Origin: an uncultured Mucilaginibacter sp. | GTDB lineage: Bacteria > Bacteroidota > Bacteroidia > Sphingobacteriales > Sphingobacteriaceae | Assembly (NCBI GenBank): GCA_913775265.1 | Contig: CAJYJH010000012.1 | Location: forward strand, 1-34,517 | DNA length: 34,517 nt | Direction of reading: 5' to 3' | In this document: positions 8,658-18,456 of the stretch, piece after piece | How positions within the stretch are numbered: the stretch's first letter is position 1 | Layout: the number at the start of each line of letters is the position of its first letter | Program-made: the position numbers and the translations under genes | Notes under the pieces: model-generated | Database searches by the model: none | Told to the model about the DNA's origin: nothing | Seen by the model: only the letters and a program-made list of their open reading frames with translations

Positions 8658-11111
8658 ATGAAATATAAGGCCGGCATCAGGTATCCATTTCTTCTTGCTC
8701 TGTTGCTGATGGCTACTACCCTCAGGAGCCAAACGGTAGATGATAAATTACTGCACCAAAAATTTAACCTGTATAACTTAGCCAAGCCATCTGCTGCACT
8801 TTTTTTACATACCGACAAAGCTATTTACACCAACAACGAAAAAATCTGGTTCTCGGCCTATCTTCTAAACACTTACAAACCCTACAAAGAACACCGGATT
8901 CTGTACATTGCCTTAATCAACAACACTAACCACCAGGTAGCGCTGACCGACAAGTTTGTTATTTCAGATGCTAAAAGCATTAATAGCTTGACCTTGCCCG
9001 ATACTATTTTGCCCGGGCGTTACCGGTTACACGCTTACACCGATTTGGTAAACGGACAAAGTGTTCCGTTAATATCATTTACTAAATTAATAAATATAAA
9101 AGTTATTACGGAGCCACAATTTAAAACAAAGCTTACACTGCTAAACTCTGGTAACGGCGGGGTAAGCGTTAAAGTTAATGTTGAAGGTTTTGATAAAAAA
9201 TTAAATACGTCTCCGCAGATCACTTACCGGGTAGGCCAAAATCAGGCAAAATCCTTAACGTACAATATGAGTGAGACGGTCATCAGCATACCCGAAAAAG
9301 ATATTAATAATGATGATGCTGAGTTATGGGTAACTGTAAAATATGAGCAGCAGGTACAATACCGTAGCCTGAGGTTACCTAAACCGCTAAGGCGGAAAGT
9401 TAAAGTTCAATTTTTTCCTGAAGGTGGGCAACTGGCAGCGGGGCTTTTATCTACCGTCGCTTTTGAAACGCGCACCGCTTGGGGACACCCTATTGCTCTT
9501 ACCGGGTGGTTGATGCAAAACAACCAGGTTATTGCCGAGGTTAAATCAAATGCTTATGGTGACGGCATTTTTAAACTGACGCCCGATCTCAAATCAAAAT
9601 ACATCTTAAAAATTCCGGCCGGTAGTTATCTCGACCGGGATACGGTATTGGATTTGCCGACTCCCAACCGGGCAGATTTTACCTTGCATCTAGCCAAGGC
9701 AGTAATTAATGATACCTTGAGCGTTACCTTTTTTACAGTCAAAAGCCAAACTATTAAAATACTGATGCATAACCATCAAGGTGCGTATATGCTGCTTGAA
9801 GCTCGGTTAACTGCTCCTTCCCGGACGTTGAAAATCCCGTTAAATAATTTTTCGGAAGGCTTGGCTATGCTCACCGTTATCGACTCGGTAGGAAAACCGT
9901 TAGCCGAACGTGCCTTTTTTGCGCACCATGACCAATTAATCGTTCCGTCCATCCTCACACAAAAGGCCGTTTACAATAAAAAAGATTCGGTTAAACTCAA
10001 AGTACATCTTACTCAAAACGACAAAACTCCGGTTAACGCTGTTTTGTCTGTTGCAGCAGTTCGCACAAGCCGGCTCTCCGGTAATGAGCAACAGTTGGCC
10101 GACTATTTTTACTTTAACCGGCATTTGCACAACGCTCTGTTACACCCAACCGGTCAAAATATTCATCAACCGGAGTATTTAGAGCATCTTCTGCTGACTA
10201 AAGGCTGGCGCAGATACGCCTGGCCGGACATAATGCAAACCACCGCAGCAGATACCTTAAATAAGTATACCTCCTTAACCGCCAAAGGCTCAGTTACCCG
10301 TAATGGAAAGCCCCTGAAAAAGCCGGTACAGGTGGTTGCAGTTGGCGGCAAAAAGCCTATAGTTTTTACTACAGCAACAGACGGCGCTTTTTTGCTTGAT
10401 CCGCTTTTACTGATGGCAAACGGCCGTAAAAAAATATTGCTCAAAGTTGCCGGCTCGCAAAAAGGCTACGAAATAAAATTATCAGACCCGGCAACTGCCG
10501 TTAATAACCATTTAAGTGCTGAACCGGCGGCCGCAACAAACGCTTTATCAAATAATACCGAAATTGCCGATAATGAAGATCTTGAATTGTTGTCCAACAT
10601 CGTTCAGTTGCAAGCCGTTGAAGTTAAAGCTTTGCAAGCGAATAGTGGTTTTAGCAAGGGCAGGGGCGAGCCGGGGCCTAATGCCTGCGGCGATTACGCA
10701 AGTTACAACGGCTTGCATGCCTATTTAAATTATGAACGAACCGAAGTGAAAGACAGAGTTAAGCCCGTTGCCGGAAGGTGGTATTTTAAAAGGATAGACC
10801 TGGAGGGCAGTTACTTTAAAGTGGTGCCTGTATTTTACGATGGCTGTACCGCAGAGCAAGAAAAAAAGGAAGGCTTGTTGGTTAACGGAGTTTACGAAAC
10901 TTCTGAGCAGTACACTTTAACGCCAGAAGATACCGGCCTGTTAAATTACTCTACCCTGTACTGGGGGGCCGGATTAAAAACGGATAAAAATGGCGATATT
11001 GAACTTAAGTTTGCTGCCGGAGAACTTAGCGGAGACTACCAGATTATGCTTGAGGGAGTAGCAGCTAACGGCAGCCCCATAAGCGGCAAAACATTGTTTG
11101 TCGTAAAATAA
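8658..11111 (+). CDS. Large exported MG2-domain (alpha-2-macroglobulin-like) protein
   Basis: 817 residues from the ATG at 8658, chosen because it opens with a signal peptide (MKYKAGIRYPFLLALLLMAT). The frame is open 32 codons further upstream without a signal. The segment FLHTDKAIYTNNEKIWFSAY right after the signal is the MG2 signature seen in alpha-2-macroglobulin-like and carboxypeptidase-regulatory-like proteins of Bacteroidota. Several beta-sandwich repeats follow, with a phrase near 250 (VQFFPEGGQLAAGL) that is conserved in this group. The C-terminus (LKTDKNGDIELKFAAGELSGDYQI) is a last Ig-like domain. No thioester (CxEQ) and no TonB plug was seen. The protein is probably at the outer membrane; such genes often sit near TonB-dependent systems, but none is visible here. 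Confidence 0.75.
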   Translation: MKYKAGIRYPFLLALLLMATTLRSQTVDDKLLHQKFNLYNLAKPSAALFLHTDKAIYTNNEKIWFSAYLLNTYKPYKEHRILYIALINNTNHQVALTDKFVISDAKSINSLTLPDTILPGRYRLHAYTDLVNGQSVPLISFTKLINIKVITEPQFKTKLTLLNSGNGGVSVKVNVEGFDKKLNTSPQITYRVGQNQAKSLTYNMSETVISIPEKDINNDDAELWVTVKYEQQVQYRSLRLPKPLRRKVKVQFFPEGGQLAAGLLSTVAFETRTAWGHPIALTGWLMQNNQVIAEVKSNAYGDGIFKLTPDLKSKYILKIPAGSYLDRDTVLDLPTPNRADFTLHLAKAVINDTLSVTFFTVKSQTIKILMHNHQGAYMLLEARLTAPSRTLKIPLNNFSEGLAMLTVIDSVGKPLAERAFFAHHDQLIVPSILTQKAVYNKKDSVKLKVHLTQNDKTPVNAVLSVAAVRTSRLSGNEQQLADYFYFNRHLHNALLHPTGQNIHQPEYLEHLLLTKGWRRYAWPDIMQTTAADTLNKYTSLTAKGSVTRNGKPLKKPVQVVAVGGKKPIVFTTATDGAFLLDPLLLMANGRKKILLKVAGSQKGYEIKLSDPATAVNNHLSAEPAAATNALSNNTEIADNEDLELLSNIVQLQAVEVKALQANSGFSKGRGEPGPNACGDYASYNGLHAYLNYERTEVKDRVKPVAGRWYFKRIDLEGSYFKVVPVFYDGCTAEQEKKEGLLVNGVYETSEQYTLTPEDTGLLNYSTLYWGAGLKTDKNGDIELKFAAGELSGDYQIMLEGVAANGSPISGKTLFVVK

Positions 11112-12133
11112 ATCTTTGATCATAGTTGATGTATGCAGCTTACAATCACTCATAGTTTAAGCAATGGCCGTTTAGTTTTAATGGATGGTTTGTGACAACG
11201 CAAACCATAGGCTGAACAAGGGCTGAGGCTGAGGGCGCTGAGTGAGTGAATGACAGAATAGTTACCCTGGTTCCTGGCTCTTAACTCATGGTTCTAACCT
11301 TCACTGTCATCTCGAGTGATAACGAGAGATCCTGATGCTTGCGATGAAGTAACAGTAAGGCAGTAAACTCCGCCGTCATGCCGAATTTATTTCGGCATCC
11401 CAAGCACTTAATAATAGAGTGATTCTGCGATTTGAACGTTAGTCAGTGATCTTTTACTTACTCCAGTCTCCTCATTGCCGGAGGGGCTACTTCTTTTGTC
11501 TTGGAAACAAAAGAAGCAAAAACTAAGCGTGGCGACCTCATGAACACCTATAAAAAACAATTAACAGGTGAATAATTCAAGTCGCCTCCCGCTTGCTTCT
11601 TTGCGCTCAAGGCCATTGCGCTGCAAAGCCGGGCAACACCACAGGCTGCTTATATTTTGCCCTTGCCCACAATGGCTTACGCTTCTGCAAAATCTAAAAT
11701 GCCTCTGCCACCTCACGTGGCCATTGTGCCGCCCACCTTTCGGCCGAAGCTGGGGAGGATGACGGGGCGCCAGCCTATAGAGGAAGAGCTTTTTGATTAG
11801 CATGATAAAATTAACTCCTTGAAATCTGATTAAACAAGAAGCGCAAAGGCCCGCTGTTGCGCCCGGGCCAGCGGGGGCCTTGTGGGCGGACAGGTGATCG
11901 CAACAGCTAGGCCTTTTTGTTTCTTTTGTGGCTATGACAAAAGAAATAGCGCCCGCGGCGATGAGCGGACTGAAGTAGGTGAATGACTTCTGGCTCGAGT
12001 TAAAAACGCACAAAGTATCCATTACTTCATCGCAAATAGCAAGATATCTCACTACCGTTCGAGATGACAGATTGGGAGCAGAGCCAAGAACCAAGAAAAT
12101 CAATCATTCACTCATTCAAAACTCACTCATTAA
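11112..12133. repeat. Composite nested palindromic repeat, copy 1 (about 0.9 kb)
   Basis: No convincing gene. A palindrome, TGGTTTGTG...CGCAAACCA, lies at 11187-11208. From about 11240 to 12130 pairs of inverted repeats are stacked around a common centre. They are GAGTGAGTGAATGA (11239-11252) with TCATTCACTCATT (12104-12116), GGTTCCTGGCTC (11269-11280) with GAGCCAAGAACC (12081-12092), a 48-nt arm at 11305-11352 with its inverse at 12021-12069, and an arm at about 11451-11516 with its inverse at about 11917-11988. Each of the last two arms contains its own hairpin (CTTCTTTTGT...ACAAAAGAAG at 11490-11516; TTTCTTTTGT...ACAAAAGAAA at 11920-11946). Partial copies occur at 18836-19690 and 22200-24240. 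Open frames inside it are by-products of the repeat. Confidence 0.7.
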
Positions 12134-12691
12134 CTATTTCTCTGTATCAATCACGGTAGCTCCCGCTTCGGGATATAATTTCTTATACATCGTAGTAGGT
12201 TGCACGGTAACCACTACTTCGAGGGTTGGGAAAATGTGGGCTTCGAGCAGGTGACCGCCGTGTACCAGGCCGTCGCTGGTGGCCAAATTGATGTGGGCAT
12301 GCACTACGGGTTTGCCGTTATACATAGCAATGTCGCCAATGAGCGAGGTGATTTCGGCAGGCTCGGTAATCGGTGTTACTTTGAACATCTTGCGGCTTTT
12401 TTCGTACCAGCCCACTTTGGCATCGGTAGCGTCGCCAATGGCGGTAAAGCTGGCGCTGGTTACTTTGTATTTCTGGGCAAACTCGGTTAAGCCCGACAGC
12501 ACCTCATCGCCCTTGGCAAATATTAAAATGTAAGTTTTAACCGGTCCGCTTTGGCCAATGAGCTTTACTTTAACCCCCGGCGAATTGCCCGTTTTGGCCG
12601 GATTGGTGGGCGATACATATTCCTGAGCGCGGGCGGTGCCGATGGTAATGGCCGACAGTAGCGCCGCCGCGGTAAATAACTTTTTAACCAT
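12134..12691 (-). CDS. Secreted PPC/DUF296-domain protein
   Basis: 185 residues from the ATG at 12691, which gives a signal peptide (MVKKLFTAAALLSAITIGTARA). The open frame continues upstream to 12826 without a signal. The mature part is a PPC (plant and prokaryote conserved, DUF296) domain. It shows YILIFAKGDEVLSGLTEFA at the start and the metal-binding histidines in HAHINLATSDGLVHGGH near the C-terminus. In bacteria PPC proteins form trimers of unknown function; the AT-hook that makes plant homologues DNA-binding is absent. Export suggests a periplasmic role, possibly binding a metal or small ligand. The gene is on the opposite strand to both neighbours and ends directly at the composite repeat. 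Confidence 0.85.
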   Translation of the reverse strand: MVKKLFTAAALLSAITIGTARAQEYVSPTNPAKTGNSPGVKVKLIGQSGPVKTYILIFAKGDEVLSGLTEFAQKYKVTSASFTAIGDATDAKVGWYEKSRKMFKVTPITEPAEITSLIGDIAMYNGKPVVHAHINLATSDGLVHGGHLLEAHIFPTLEVVVTVQPTTMYKKLYPEAGATVIDTEK

Positions 12692-13009
12692 GGTTGTATT
12701 TGTTTGATAAAGTAACCGATGGTTGGGAGAATGGTTTAGAGGGAATGGATAATGTGGGATGATATTAGGATATGCGGATGTGCGGGATAAGCGGATGAGT
12801 ATTATAGTGGGATTAAAGAAAAACAAAGCCCTTGGCAGCTTTGCAGCCGCAAGCCATCAGCTTGTGGCTTGGCAGGTGTTGTTGTTTTGTTACTATTTTA
12901 AATAGTTCGCCGCTGGATAATTTAGCACTGTAAATTTTGGGCAGGGCCTGATGCTGTTATTTGATCTCTTTAAAAAATGATGTAATTTTAGGTGCTTAAA
13001 ACAACCTAA
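12692..13009. other. Divergent intergenic space with one small palindromic repeat
   Basis: It separates the PPC gene (minus strand) from the BACON lipoprotein gene (plus strand). Positions 12843-12870 hold a copy of the dispersed palindromic family (GCAGCCGCAAGCCATCAGC, TTGTGGCTT). A weak TATGCGGATGTGCGG stretch at 12771-12785 belongs to the GCACATCTGCGGA-like simple repeats seen near 19.6 and 20.6 kb. No promoter of good quality was found. Confidence 0.4.
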
Positions 13010-14872
13010 ATGCGATTTTATATCACATGGCTGCTAACAATTTGCGTGGCCCTTTTTGCCTGTAAAAAAGACTCGAAACTACTGCCCAAAGCTATAGATA
13101 AAGGAAACCTATCCGGCATTATTACCGACAGTTTTAATGCGCCGTTAAAAGGCGCCATCATCACCATAGATGGTACATCAGTCAAAGCCACTTCGGCTGA
13201 CGACGGAAGCTTTACGTTGAGCGAAGCTACCGCCGGTAAAGTTAAAGTGATGGTAGCGCTCGATAATTATATTACCGGTATGCAGGAGGTTGAAGTAGTA
13301 AAAGATCAAACAACTAAAGTTACGTTTAAGCTAAAATCAGGAAAGTCTTTTTTAACCGCGGATAAATCTGACTATATTTTGCCAAGCGACTCTACGGCGC
13401 AAACCATAACCGTAAAATCTAATTCGGCCTGGACGGCAGCCAGCAGCGTGGCGTGGTTAAAATTGAGCGAAACCTCGGGCGAGGGTAGCAAGGCAATCAG
13501 CTTTATATTGCAGCCCAATAAAACTCCTGACGAGCGGAGTACTTATATACGCCTTACCAACGGTGCTGATACTGCATTGGTTTACGTAAACCAAGATTCA
13601 CCTATCATGCTTCTTAGTAAAGGCGATGAAGATGTATTACTGCCAGACTCTATTACCCTGGGTTTTAATAAACCCATAACGGTAACCAAAATCACGGCCG
13701 ACTACCAAAATTGCATATCCAGCTTAAAATACAGGTATTTAAACGGTGATAAGGGTGTGCGTTTTCAGTACGGGTGTGCTTCGTTGTGTTCGGCATACAC
13801 GTTTTCAATCACCGTAAAAGACAGGCGCGGACTATCTGCTACCATGCCGTTTAAGAAAGAGTATTACACCTATAAAACGGTTATGCCCGGGCGTATTGTA
13901 AATTTTTGGGTAACTGATGATAACCAAACCTGCTGGATGGCTATACAAAAGGGCGATGTTATTATAGGTCCGCAAGGCAACGGATCGCTGATGGCCATGT
14001 CGCTCAAAGATTTTAAGATTATTAAGGAGTACCCGCTGCCTAAAAGTATTGTAAACTTTACCTACAACGCTTACAATAAAGCTTTTTATGTATTAACCAA
14101 TGAGCCACTGATTTTGAAAGTTGACCCTGCTACCGGAAACGTGCTTAAGCAAATACCCATCAATAAACTGCCCGAAGATAACCAGATATATCCCGAAATA
14201 TACCCCGGATCAATCAACTTTGCCGATAACGGCTATGGTATTTTAACCTGCGGTGCGCTAAAAAGCAGCGGCGAAAGCTGGCGCGTTATTGAAAGTGATA
14301 AAGACGATGCCATGAGTGTGCATCCGCTACGTAAAACCCAACCTATGCTTACCGTGGTAACACGCAACGATTTTGATAAAAAGTATCTGTATCTCCGGTA
14401 TCCGTACAGTTTGGAAACCTTTATTTTAAACGCCGAAACACGTCAAACCACACCGTTCACCATCCCTGTAACCGGCGGCACCCCGTTTATTGTAACCAAC
14501 AAAAAAAACAATAAAGCCTTTTTTATACAAACTTACGAGCAGTATATCTATGATTTTGCAACCAAGGCTATGAGCAAGCTCTCGTACTTTGGCCATGGCG
14601 GTTTAGGCGAATTTAGTTATCGTGAAAATGACGAGGACATCATTTATTTTTTTGATGCCGATAAACGCTTTAACGTATTAAATTTTAAAAATGCCACTAC
14701 ACTGCTCCAATTTCCGAGCAGCTTGCGGGATATGTATTATCGCCCCATCGCTACTACCGACGGTAAATTATTGCTGGTTAGGCAAGACGAACAATTTTAT
14801 GCTTTCAATACATCCATGTTCCCGAGAGCCAATAGTAAAACATCGGTTAGCAAAAATGCTTTTCTAAGATAA
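13010..14872 (+). CDS. BACON-domain lipoprotein with carboxypeptidase-regulatory-like and propeller-like parts
   Basis: 620 residues. The N-terminus is a lipoprotein signal with lipobox LFAC (Cys18), followed by KKDSK as is usual for Bacteroidota surface lipoproteins. Residues about 33-113 form a carboxypeptidase-regulatory-like (CarboxypepD_reg) sandwich: SGIITDSFNAPLKGAII and DDGSFTLSEATAGKVKV. Residues about 115-197 form a BACON domain with the typical ITVKSNSAWTAA and VAWLKLSETSGEGS. BACON domains are linked to carbohydrate or mucin binding. The remaining 420 residues are beta-rich with repeated read-out blades (for example YNKAFYVLTNEPLILKVD) and look like a beta-propeller. It is probably anchored at the outer membrane. 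No polysaccharide-utilisation genes are next to it. Confidence 0.8.
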   Translation: MRFYITWLLTICVALFACKKDSKLLPKAIDKGNLSGIITDSFNAPLKGAIITIDGTSVKATSADDGSFTLSEATAGKVKVMVALDNYITGMQEVEVVKDQTTKVTFKLKSGKSFLTADKSDYILPSDSTAQTITVKSNSAWTAASSVAWLKLSETSGEGSKAISFILQPNKTPDERSTYIRLTNGADTALVYVNQDSPIMLLSKGDEDVLLPDSITLGFNKPITVTKITADYQNCISSLKYRYLNGDKGVRFQYGCASLCSAYTFSITVKDRRGLSATMPFKKEYYTYKTVMPGRIVNFWVTDDNQTCWMAIQKGDVIIGPQGNGSLMAMSLKDFKIIKEYPLPKSIVNFTYNAYNKAFYVLTNEPLILKVDPATGNVLKQIPINKLPEDNQIYPEIYPGSINFADNGYGILTCGALKSSGESWRVIESDKDDAMSVHPLRKTQPMLTVVTRNDFDKKYLYLRYPYSLETFILNAETRQTTPFTIPVTGGTPFIVTNKKNNKAFFIQTYEQYIYDFATKAMSKLSYFGHGGLGEFSYRENDEDIIYFFDADKRFNVLNFKNATTLLQFPSSLRDMYYRPIATTDGKLLLVRQDEQFYAFNTSMFPRANSKTSVSKNAFLR

Positions 14873-15068
14873 TAGGTAACCCTCATGGGGCAGCAGGCCT
14901 TTGCGCTTTTTAGTTAGCTATTTGCAACCGCTTTCGCAAGTGTCCCGCTTGTGGTTTATCGCCATGAGTATAGGCCCGTCCGCAAGGCCACAAGCCCGGA
15001 GGCTTGCGGCAGCAAAAGGTGTTTTTATCTCTTACCCAAACACTGTAGATAAATTTCTTAGTTTGTGG
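14873..15068. repeat. Short intergenic space with small palindromic repeat
   Basis: Positions 14985-15014 carry a copy of the CCACAAGC...GGCTTGCGGCAGCA palindrome. A half copy (TGTCCCGCTTGTGGTTT) lies at 14941-14957. It lies between two converging genes, so it could act as a terminator. Confidence 0.55.
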
Positions 15069-16535
15069 CTAACGCAGCAGCTTATCCAGCACGGTATATA
15101 GTTGCTGACCCTGACCGGGGCGGGGGCTGTTATTATCGGCGATGTTGCCTTTGGCATCTATCAAAACGTAATGCGGTATGCCGGTAATGTTGTAGGCTTT
15201 TACGGCGGGGTGTTGGGTCCAACCGGTGGCTATCAGGTTGGTGCCATGCAGGTTAAGTTCTTTGAGGCTGTTTTTCCAGGTAGGCTCGTTGCTATCAACA
15301 CAAATATTTAAAAACACCACGTTTTTGTCTTTATACTTTTCGTGCAGGGCCGGTATGCTGTTTTTAATGTCGTACAGGCAGGGGCTGCAGTTTACGCCCC
15401 AAAAATCAATATACACGGTTTTGCCCTTAAACTGGCTGAGCGATACCATGCGGCCGTTCTCGTCTTTAAGGGAAAAGCCCGGTGCCGGCATGCCCGGTTT
15501 AAGGCGCTTCATGTTTTGGTAAAACTGTTTCAAGGTATCGGCATAACGGGGGCTTTTAACCTGGGTTATAAAATCGTTATAAACGCCAACGCTTTGGTCA
15601 TAGTTTTGATAGCTAAAATTATCCATAACAGTTCGGGTGCCGTACCACTCTCTTATTTCGTTAATGCTTAAAGCGTTCATCCCGGCATGGTAGTTTCTTA
15701 AAGGCATGTTGTTATAAAGCGTAGTTGTTTTTTGCTCAACCTGCTCACGCGTGCCTAACACTATTGTACCTTTAATAGGGGATGATAATTTGACATAGTC
15801 ATACAAAAATCTGCGGTAGATATTACTCCCGCGAAACCAGTACTCCGACTCCATAGCGTAAGGCCATCTGACATTTAAAATAAACATGTTTTTGGCGTTG
15901 GTGTCCGGTTCAGTAATCTGCAGGTTGTACCCGGGCAGTAAGTTGCGCCTGTACATCAGCGTGGCATACTTAAAATAAATGTCTACGCCAATGTTGTCGT
16001 ACCCGGCATATACGCCGTCTTTAATCAGCATTTTCATCTCGCGGTTAAACAAATTGTTGATGGCCGTAAATTGTTCGGCATCGGTAAGCTGACCCTGATA
16101 GAGCGAGGTATGCAGTTTTTGATAAGGCACCAAAAAAGTACTGTCGAGCCGGTTCTGCATGCGCAGCACGCCGTTACGGATGCGGTTATTAGCGGTAACG
16201 GCAAACGTTTGCTCCGCATCCTGGTCGTCCCAGGTCATGGTAATAGTGTCTTTGCTCATTACCGAGAGTGTGCGTTGGGCAGTCAGGATGAGCATTTCCA
16301 TCGCGTCGCCCTCCACCTTGATGATTTTGCTGAAGTTGCCGCCGGCATCTATGGGTATGGCTATCAGTTTTTGATCCAGTAAGCCGTTTAAAGCCAGTTC
16401 CCAAAAACGTTGAGTGGGGTTGGTAATATGCCCTTTAATTACGGCATAACCACCGGAAGGCGCAGGTGCAGGCTTGGTTTGTGCAAACAATTGCAAGCCG
16501 CACATCATCAGCAGGCCTAAGGTGAAGTATTTCAT
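15069..16535 (-). CDS. TlpA-family thiol-disulfide oxidoreductase-like protein (CSPC site)
   Basis: 488 residues with a signal peptide (MKYFTLGLLMMCGLQLFAQ) and no lipobox, so probably a soluble periplasmic protein. Residues about 28-115 resemble the DUF4369-like N-terminal sandwich of these proteins (GYAVIKGHITNPTQRFWEL, VEGDAMEML). A helical linker follows. From about 347 a thioredoxin fold starts with MPAPGFSLKDENGR; its active site is GVNCSPC (Cys383 and Cys386) and a cis-proline lies in ITGIPHYVLID. The CSPC dipeptide differs from the CGPC of the lipoprotein at 2630, which usually changes redox potential. It is probably a reductase of exported disulfides; the client is unknown. Confidence 0.85.
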   Translation of the reverse strand: MKYFTLGLLMMCGLQLFAQTKPAPAPSGGYAVIKGHITNPTQRFWELALNGLLDQKLIAIPIDAGGNFSKIIKVEGDAMEMLILTAQRTLSVMSKDTITMTWDDQDAEQTFAVTANNRIRNGVLRMQNRLDSTFLVPYQKLHTSLYQGQLTDAEQFTAINNLFNREMKMLIKDGVYAGYDNIGVDIYFKYATLMYRRNLLPGYNLQITEPDTNAKNMFILNVRWPYAMESEYWFRGSNIYRRFLYDYVKLSSPIKGTIVLGTREQVEQKTTTLYNNMPLRNYHAGMNALSINEIREWYGTRTVMDNFSYQNYDQSVGVYNDFITQVKSPRYADTLKQFYQNMKRLKPGMPAPGFSLKDENGRMVSLSQFKGKTVYIDFWGVNCSPCLYDIKNSIPALHEKYKDKNVVFLNICVDSNEPTWKNSLKELNLHGTNLIATGWTQHPAVKAYNITGIPHYVLIDAKGNIADNNSPRPGQGQQLYTVLDKLLR

Positions 16536-16821
16536 GTGAGATAAGGTTTATAATGGGTTTCGGTATTGTGCCGGTAAAATACACCGGTGTATTGTGGGCT
16601 TAAGATACAATATATTACAGTTATCTGCGCAGCTAAATTTTAGCTGATGGTTAGATAAATATATACTTAACCGTTCGCGCCCATAATTGCAGCCTATGGT
16701 TTGTGTTGTTGAAAAAAACATCTGCGATAATTACTGCTTCTACAACCCGGCCCCTCATTAAAGCTTTGCAACGCTTGCGTCCTGTCTGCAAAAGGTGTGG
16801 CGATCGTATTTGGATAAAAAG

Positions 16822-17292
16822 TTAACGCAATTTCTTCCAGTCTAACGTGTCGTTATCATCAAAATGGCTAAACACCCGCTCCATGTTAATTAATTTGGGC
16901 TCGTGTTTCAGGCCCAGTCGCAGTATATAGGCAACGTAGTTTTCATGCGATTCAAATCCTTTCAGCAAATCTTTTTTAGGAATGATCACAAACCAGGCTT
17001 CTTTAACCGGTTGATAATTTAAAGTTGTGTTTACGCTGTGCACCAAAATCAGCGAATCCAATACTTTGACTTCCCTGGTTCCGGGAATAGTGAGCGGAAC
17101 ACTATTAGTATCAACTGATGCTACAATCCAGTTTGGATTAGTAGAAGGTGTGGTGGCCTGGTAAGGCTTAATCAGCGGTATGCGCGCCATATCAAAGCCG
17201 CCTTTATCCAGGTAAAAATCATCCCCTTTAAAATTGGTATGATTACATGAACACGTTCCAATTATCAGGAGTAAAAAAGCAAAAATTTTCAT
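16822..17292 (-). CDS. Small hypothetical lipoprotein
   Basis: 156 residues from the ATG at 17292. That start puts a lipoprotein signal at the N-terminus (MKIFAFLLLIIGTCSC, lipobox TCSC, Cys16). The frame is open to 17337, but the 15 extra residues would spoil the signal. The mature protein has no domain that I recognise. It is a mixed alpha-beta protein with several Trp and Phe (PVKEAWFVIIPKKDLL). It probably sits on a membrane facing the periplasm. The gene is downstream of the DUF6624 gene on the same strand with a space of about 165 nt, so co-transcription is possible. Confidence 0.65.
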   Translation of the reverse strand: MKIFAFLLLIIGTCSCNHTNFKGDDFYLDKGGFDMARIPLIKPYQATTPSTNPNWIVASVDTNSVPLTIPGTREVKVLDSLILVHSVNTTLNYQPVKEAWFVIIPKKDLLKGFESHENYVAYILRLGLKHEPKLINMERVFSHFDDNDTLDWKKLR

Positions 17293-17457
17293 GCATTTGA
17301 TGGTTTGCAGCTTATGGCTGGCATTATTACAAATCATCCTCCGTGCTTAATGGCATTTAACTGTAGTTTATGGTATCACTTTTAATGCCTGGCCACCCGT
17401 TTGCAAGTGATGTGGTGATCACAAAAACCGGAAAAGCTGCACTATAGCGGCACATTT

Positions 17458-18456
17458 TTATTTGACCGGCGACGGTGTAAAGCCCTCGCGTTTTTCGATG
17501 GCGGGGAGTTGCTTTTTATAGGCTTCGGGGTCCCAGGTGATATTCCATTGTTTTACATACTCGGCCAGTGGTTGCAGGCCAACCGATGCACGCCGTTCGT
17601 CTACATGGTCGGGGTCGGCCAGCGGGCGCACATAGTTTTCTTCGGGGGTATTGCCGGCCATAACCTGGCTGCCGTATGTCTGGTGCCGTCCTTCGCCCAG
17701 GGCTACGCGGTCTTCGAGCAGGGCTAAACTGCTGGCCCTTGCGTGGCCCTTTTTAACAGCTTTACGCATTACGGGTAAATATTTTTGCTGCGTTTTAAGC
17801 CCTGCATGCTGCACCACTAAAAATAAGGCCCCGTTCCCGGTTTCGCCAACTTTGTCTTTGCTCAGCCAACCATACCGGTCTAAAATGCGGCTTACTTTAG
17901 CAATGTTAATACTGTCGTGGTGCATCATCAGTTTGGCCAGGCTGTCTGCCGGCCGGCTATGATAACCGTATTGCTTATGCGCCGCAATTTGTTGATACCG
18001 CAGGCCCTGGTCTGTTTTTATAATCTCTTCCAGTTCTTGTTTTACCGGTTGGTTGTAACCCGCTTCTATTTTCTGTTCGCGCCTGGTTAAACCGGCCATC
18101 AATTGCTGCCATTCTTTGGTAGGGTGCAGGCTCTTCAGATCGGTATCCTGTTTAATATGTGCATAATTATCAAACCCGTTTTTGATAGCACCCTTCAGCA
18201 ACCCAATTGCCTCCTGCGTACGACCGGCCAGTGCGAAAGAGCAAGCCGCGTTGTAAAGGTCATGTTTATCTTTCTTTTGAATTTTAAATGCCTCGGCATA
18301 CCCATCGGCCGATGCTGCAAACTGCCTGGCCTTGTACAAGCTATCGGCACGGAGAGCCAGGCTTTGGTAAGCCGTTTGGGCAAAAACCGCACTGCCGGTA
18401 AACAGCAATGCAACAAGCAAAATAATACGAAAGCGATAATGGTTTACAGTTAGCAT
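17458..18456 (-). CDS. TPR-like DUF6624 exported protein
   Basis: 332 residues from the ATG at 18456; an ATG 11 codons upstream is also possible, but the signal peptide fits the shorter form. After the signal (ending VFAQ) residues about 30-115 form TPR-like helical repeats (LYKARQFAASADGYAEAF, LYNAACSFALAGRTQEAI). Residues about 138-325 form a DUF6624 domain, with the marks ILDRYGWLSKDKVGETG, LFLVVQHAGL, ALLEDRVAL and QTYGSQ. DUF6624 is a common Bacteroidota and Actinobacteria family without known activity. The TPR part suggests protein binding. It is followed by a small lipoprotein gene on the same strand. Confidence 0.85.
   Translation of the reverse strand: MLTVNHYRFRIILLVALLFTGSAVFAQTAYQSLALRADSLYKARQFAASADGYAEAFKIQKKDKHDLYNAACSFALAGRTQEAIGLLKGAIKNGFDNYAHIKQDTDLKSLHPTKEWQQLMAGLTRREQKIEAGYNQPVKQELEEIIKTDQGLRYQQIAAHKQYGYHSRPADSLAKLMMHHDSINIAKVSRILDRYGWLSKDKVGETGNGALFLVVQHAGLKTQQKYLPVMRKAVKKGHARASSLALLEDRVALGEGRHQTYGSQVMAGNTPEENYVRPLADPDHVDERRASVGLQPLAEYVKQWNITWDPEAYKKQLPAIEKREGFTPSPVK

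Noticed and set aside
11561..12103. 180-codon minus-strand open frame in the composite repeat
   Set aside because: It runs through several different repeat arms and hairpins, changes character at each arm, and similar frames arise in every copy of the repeat. There is no domain or signal, so it is a by-product.
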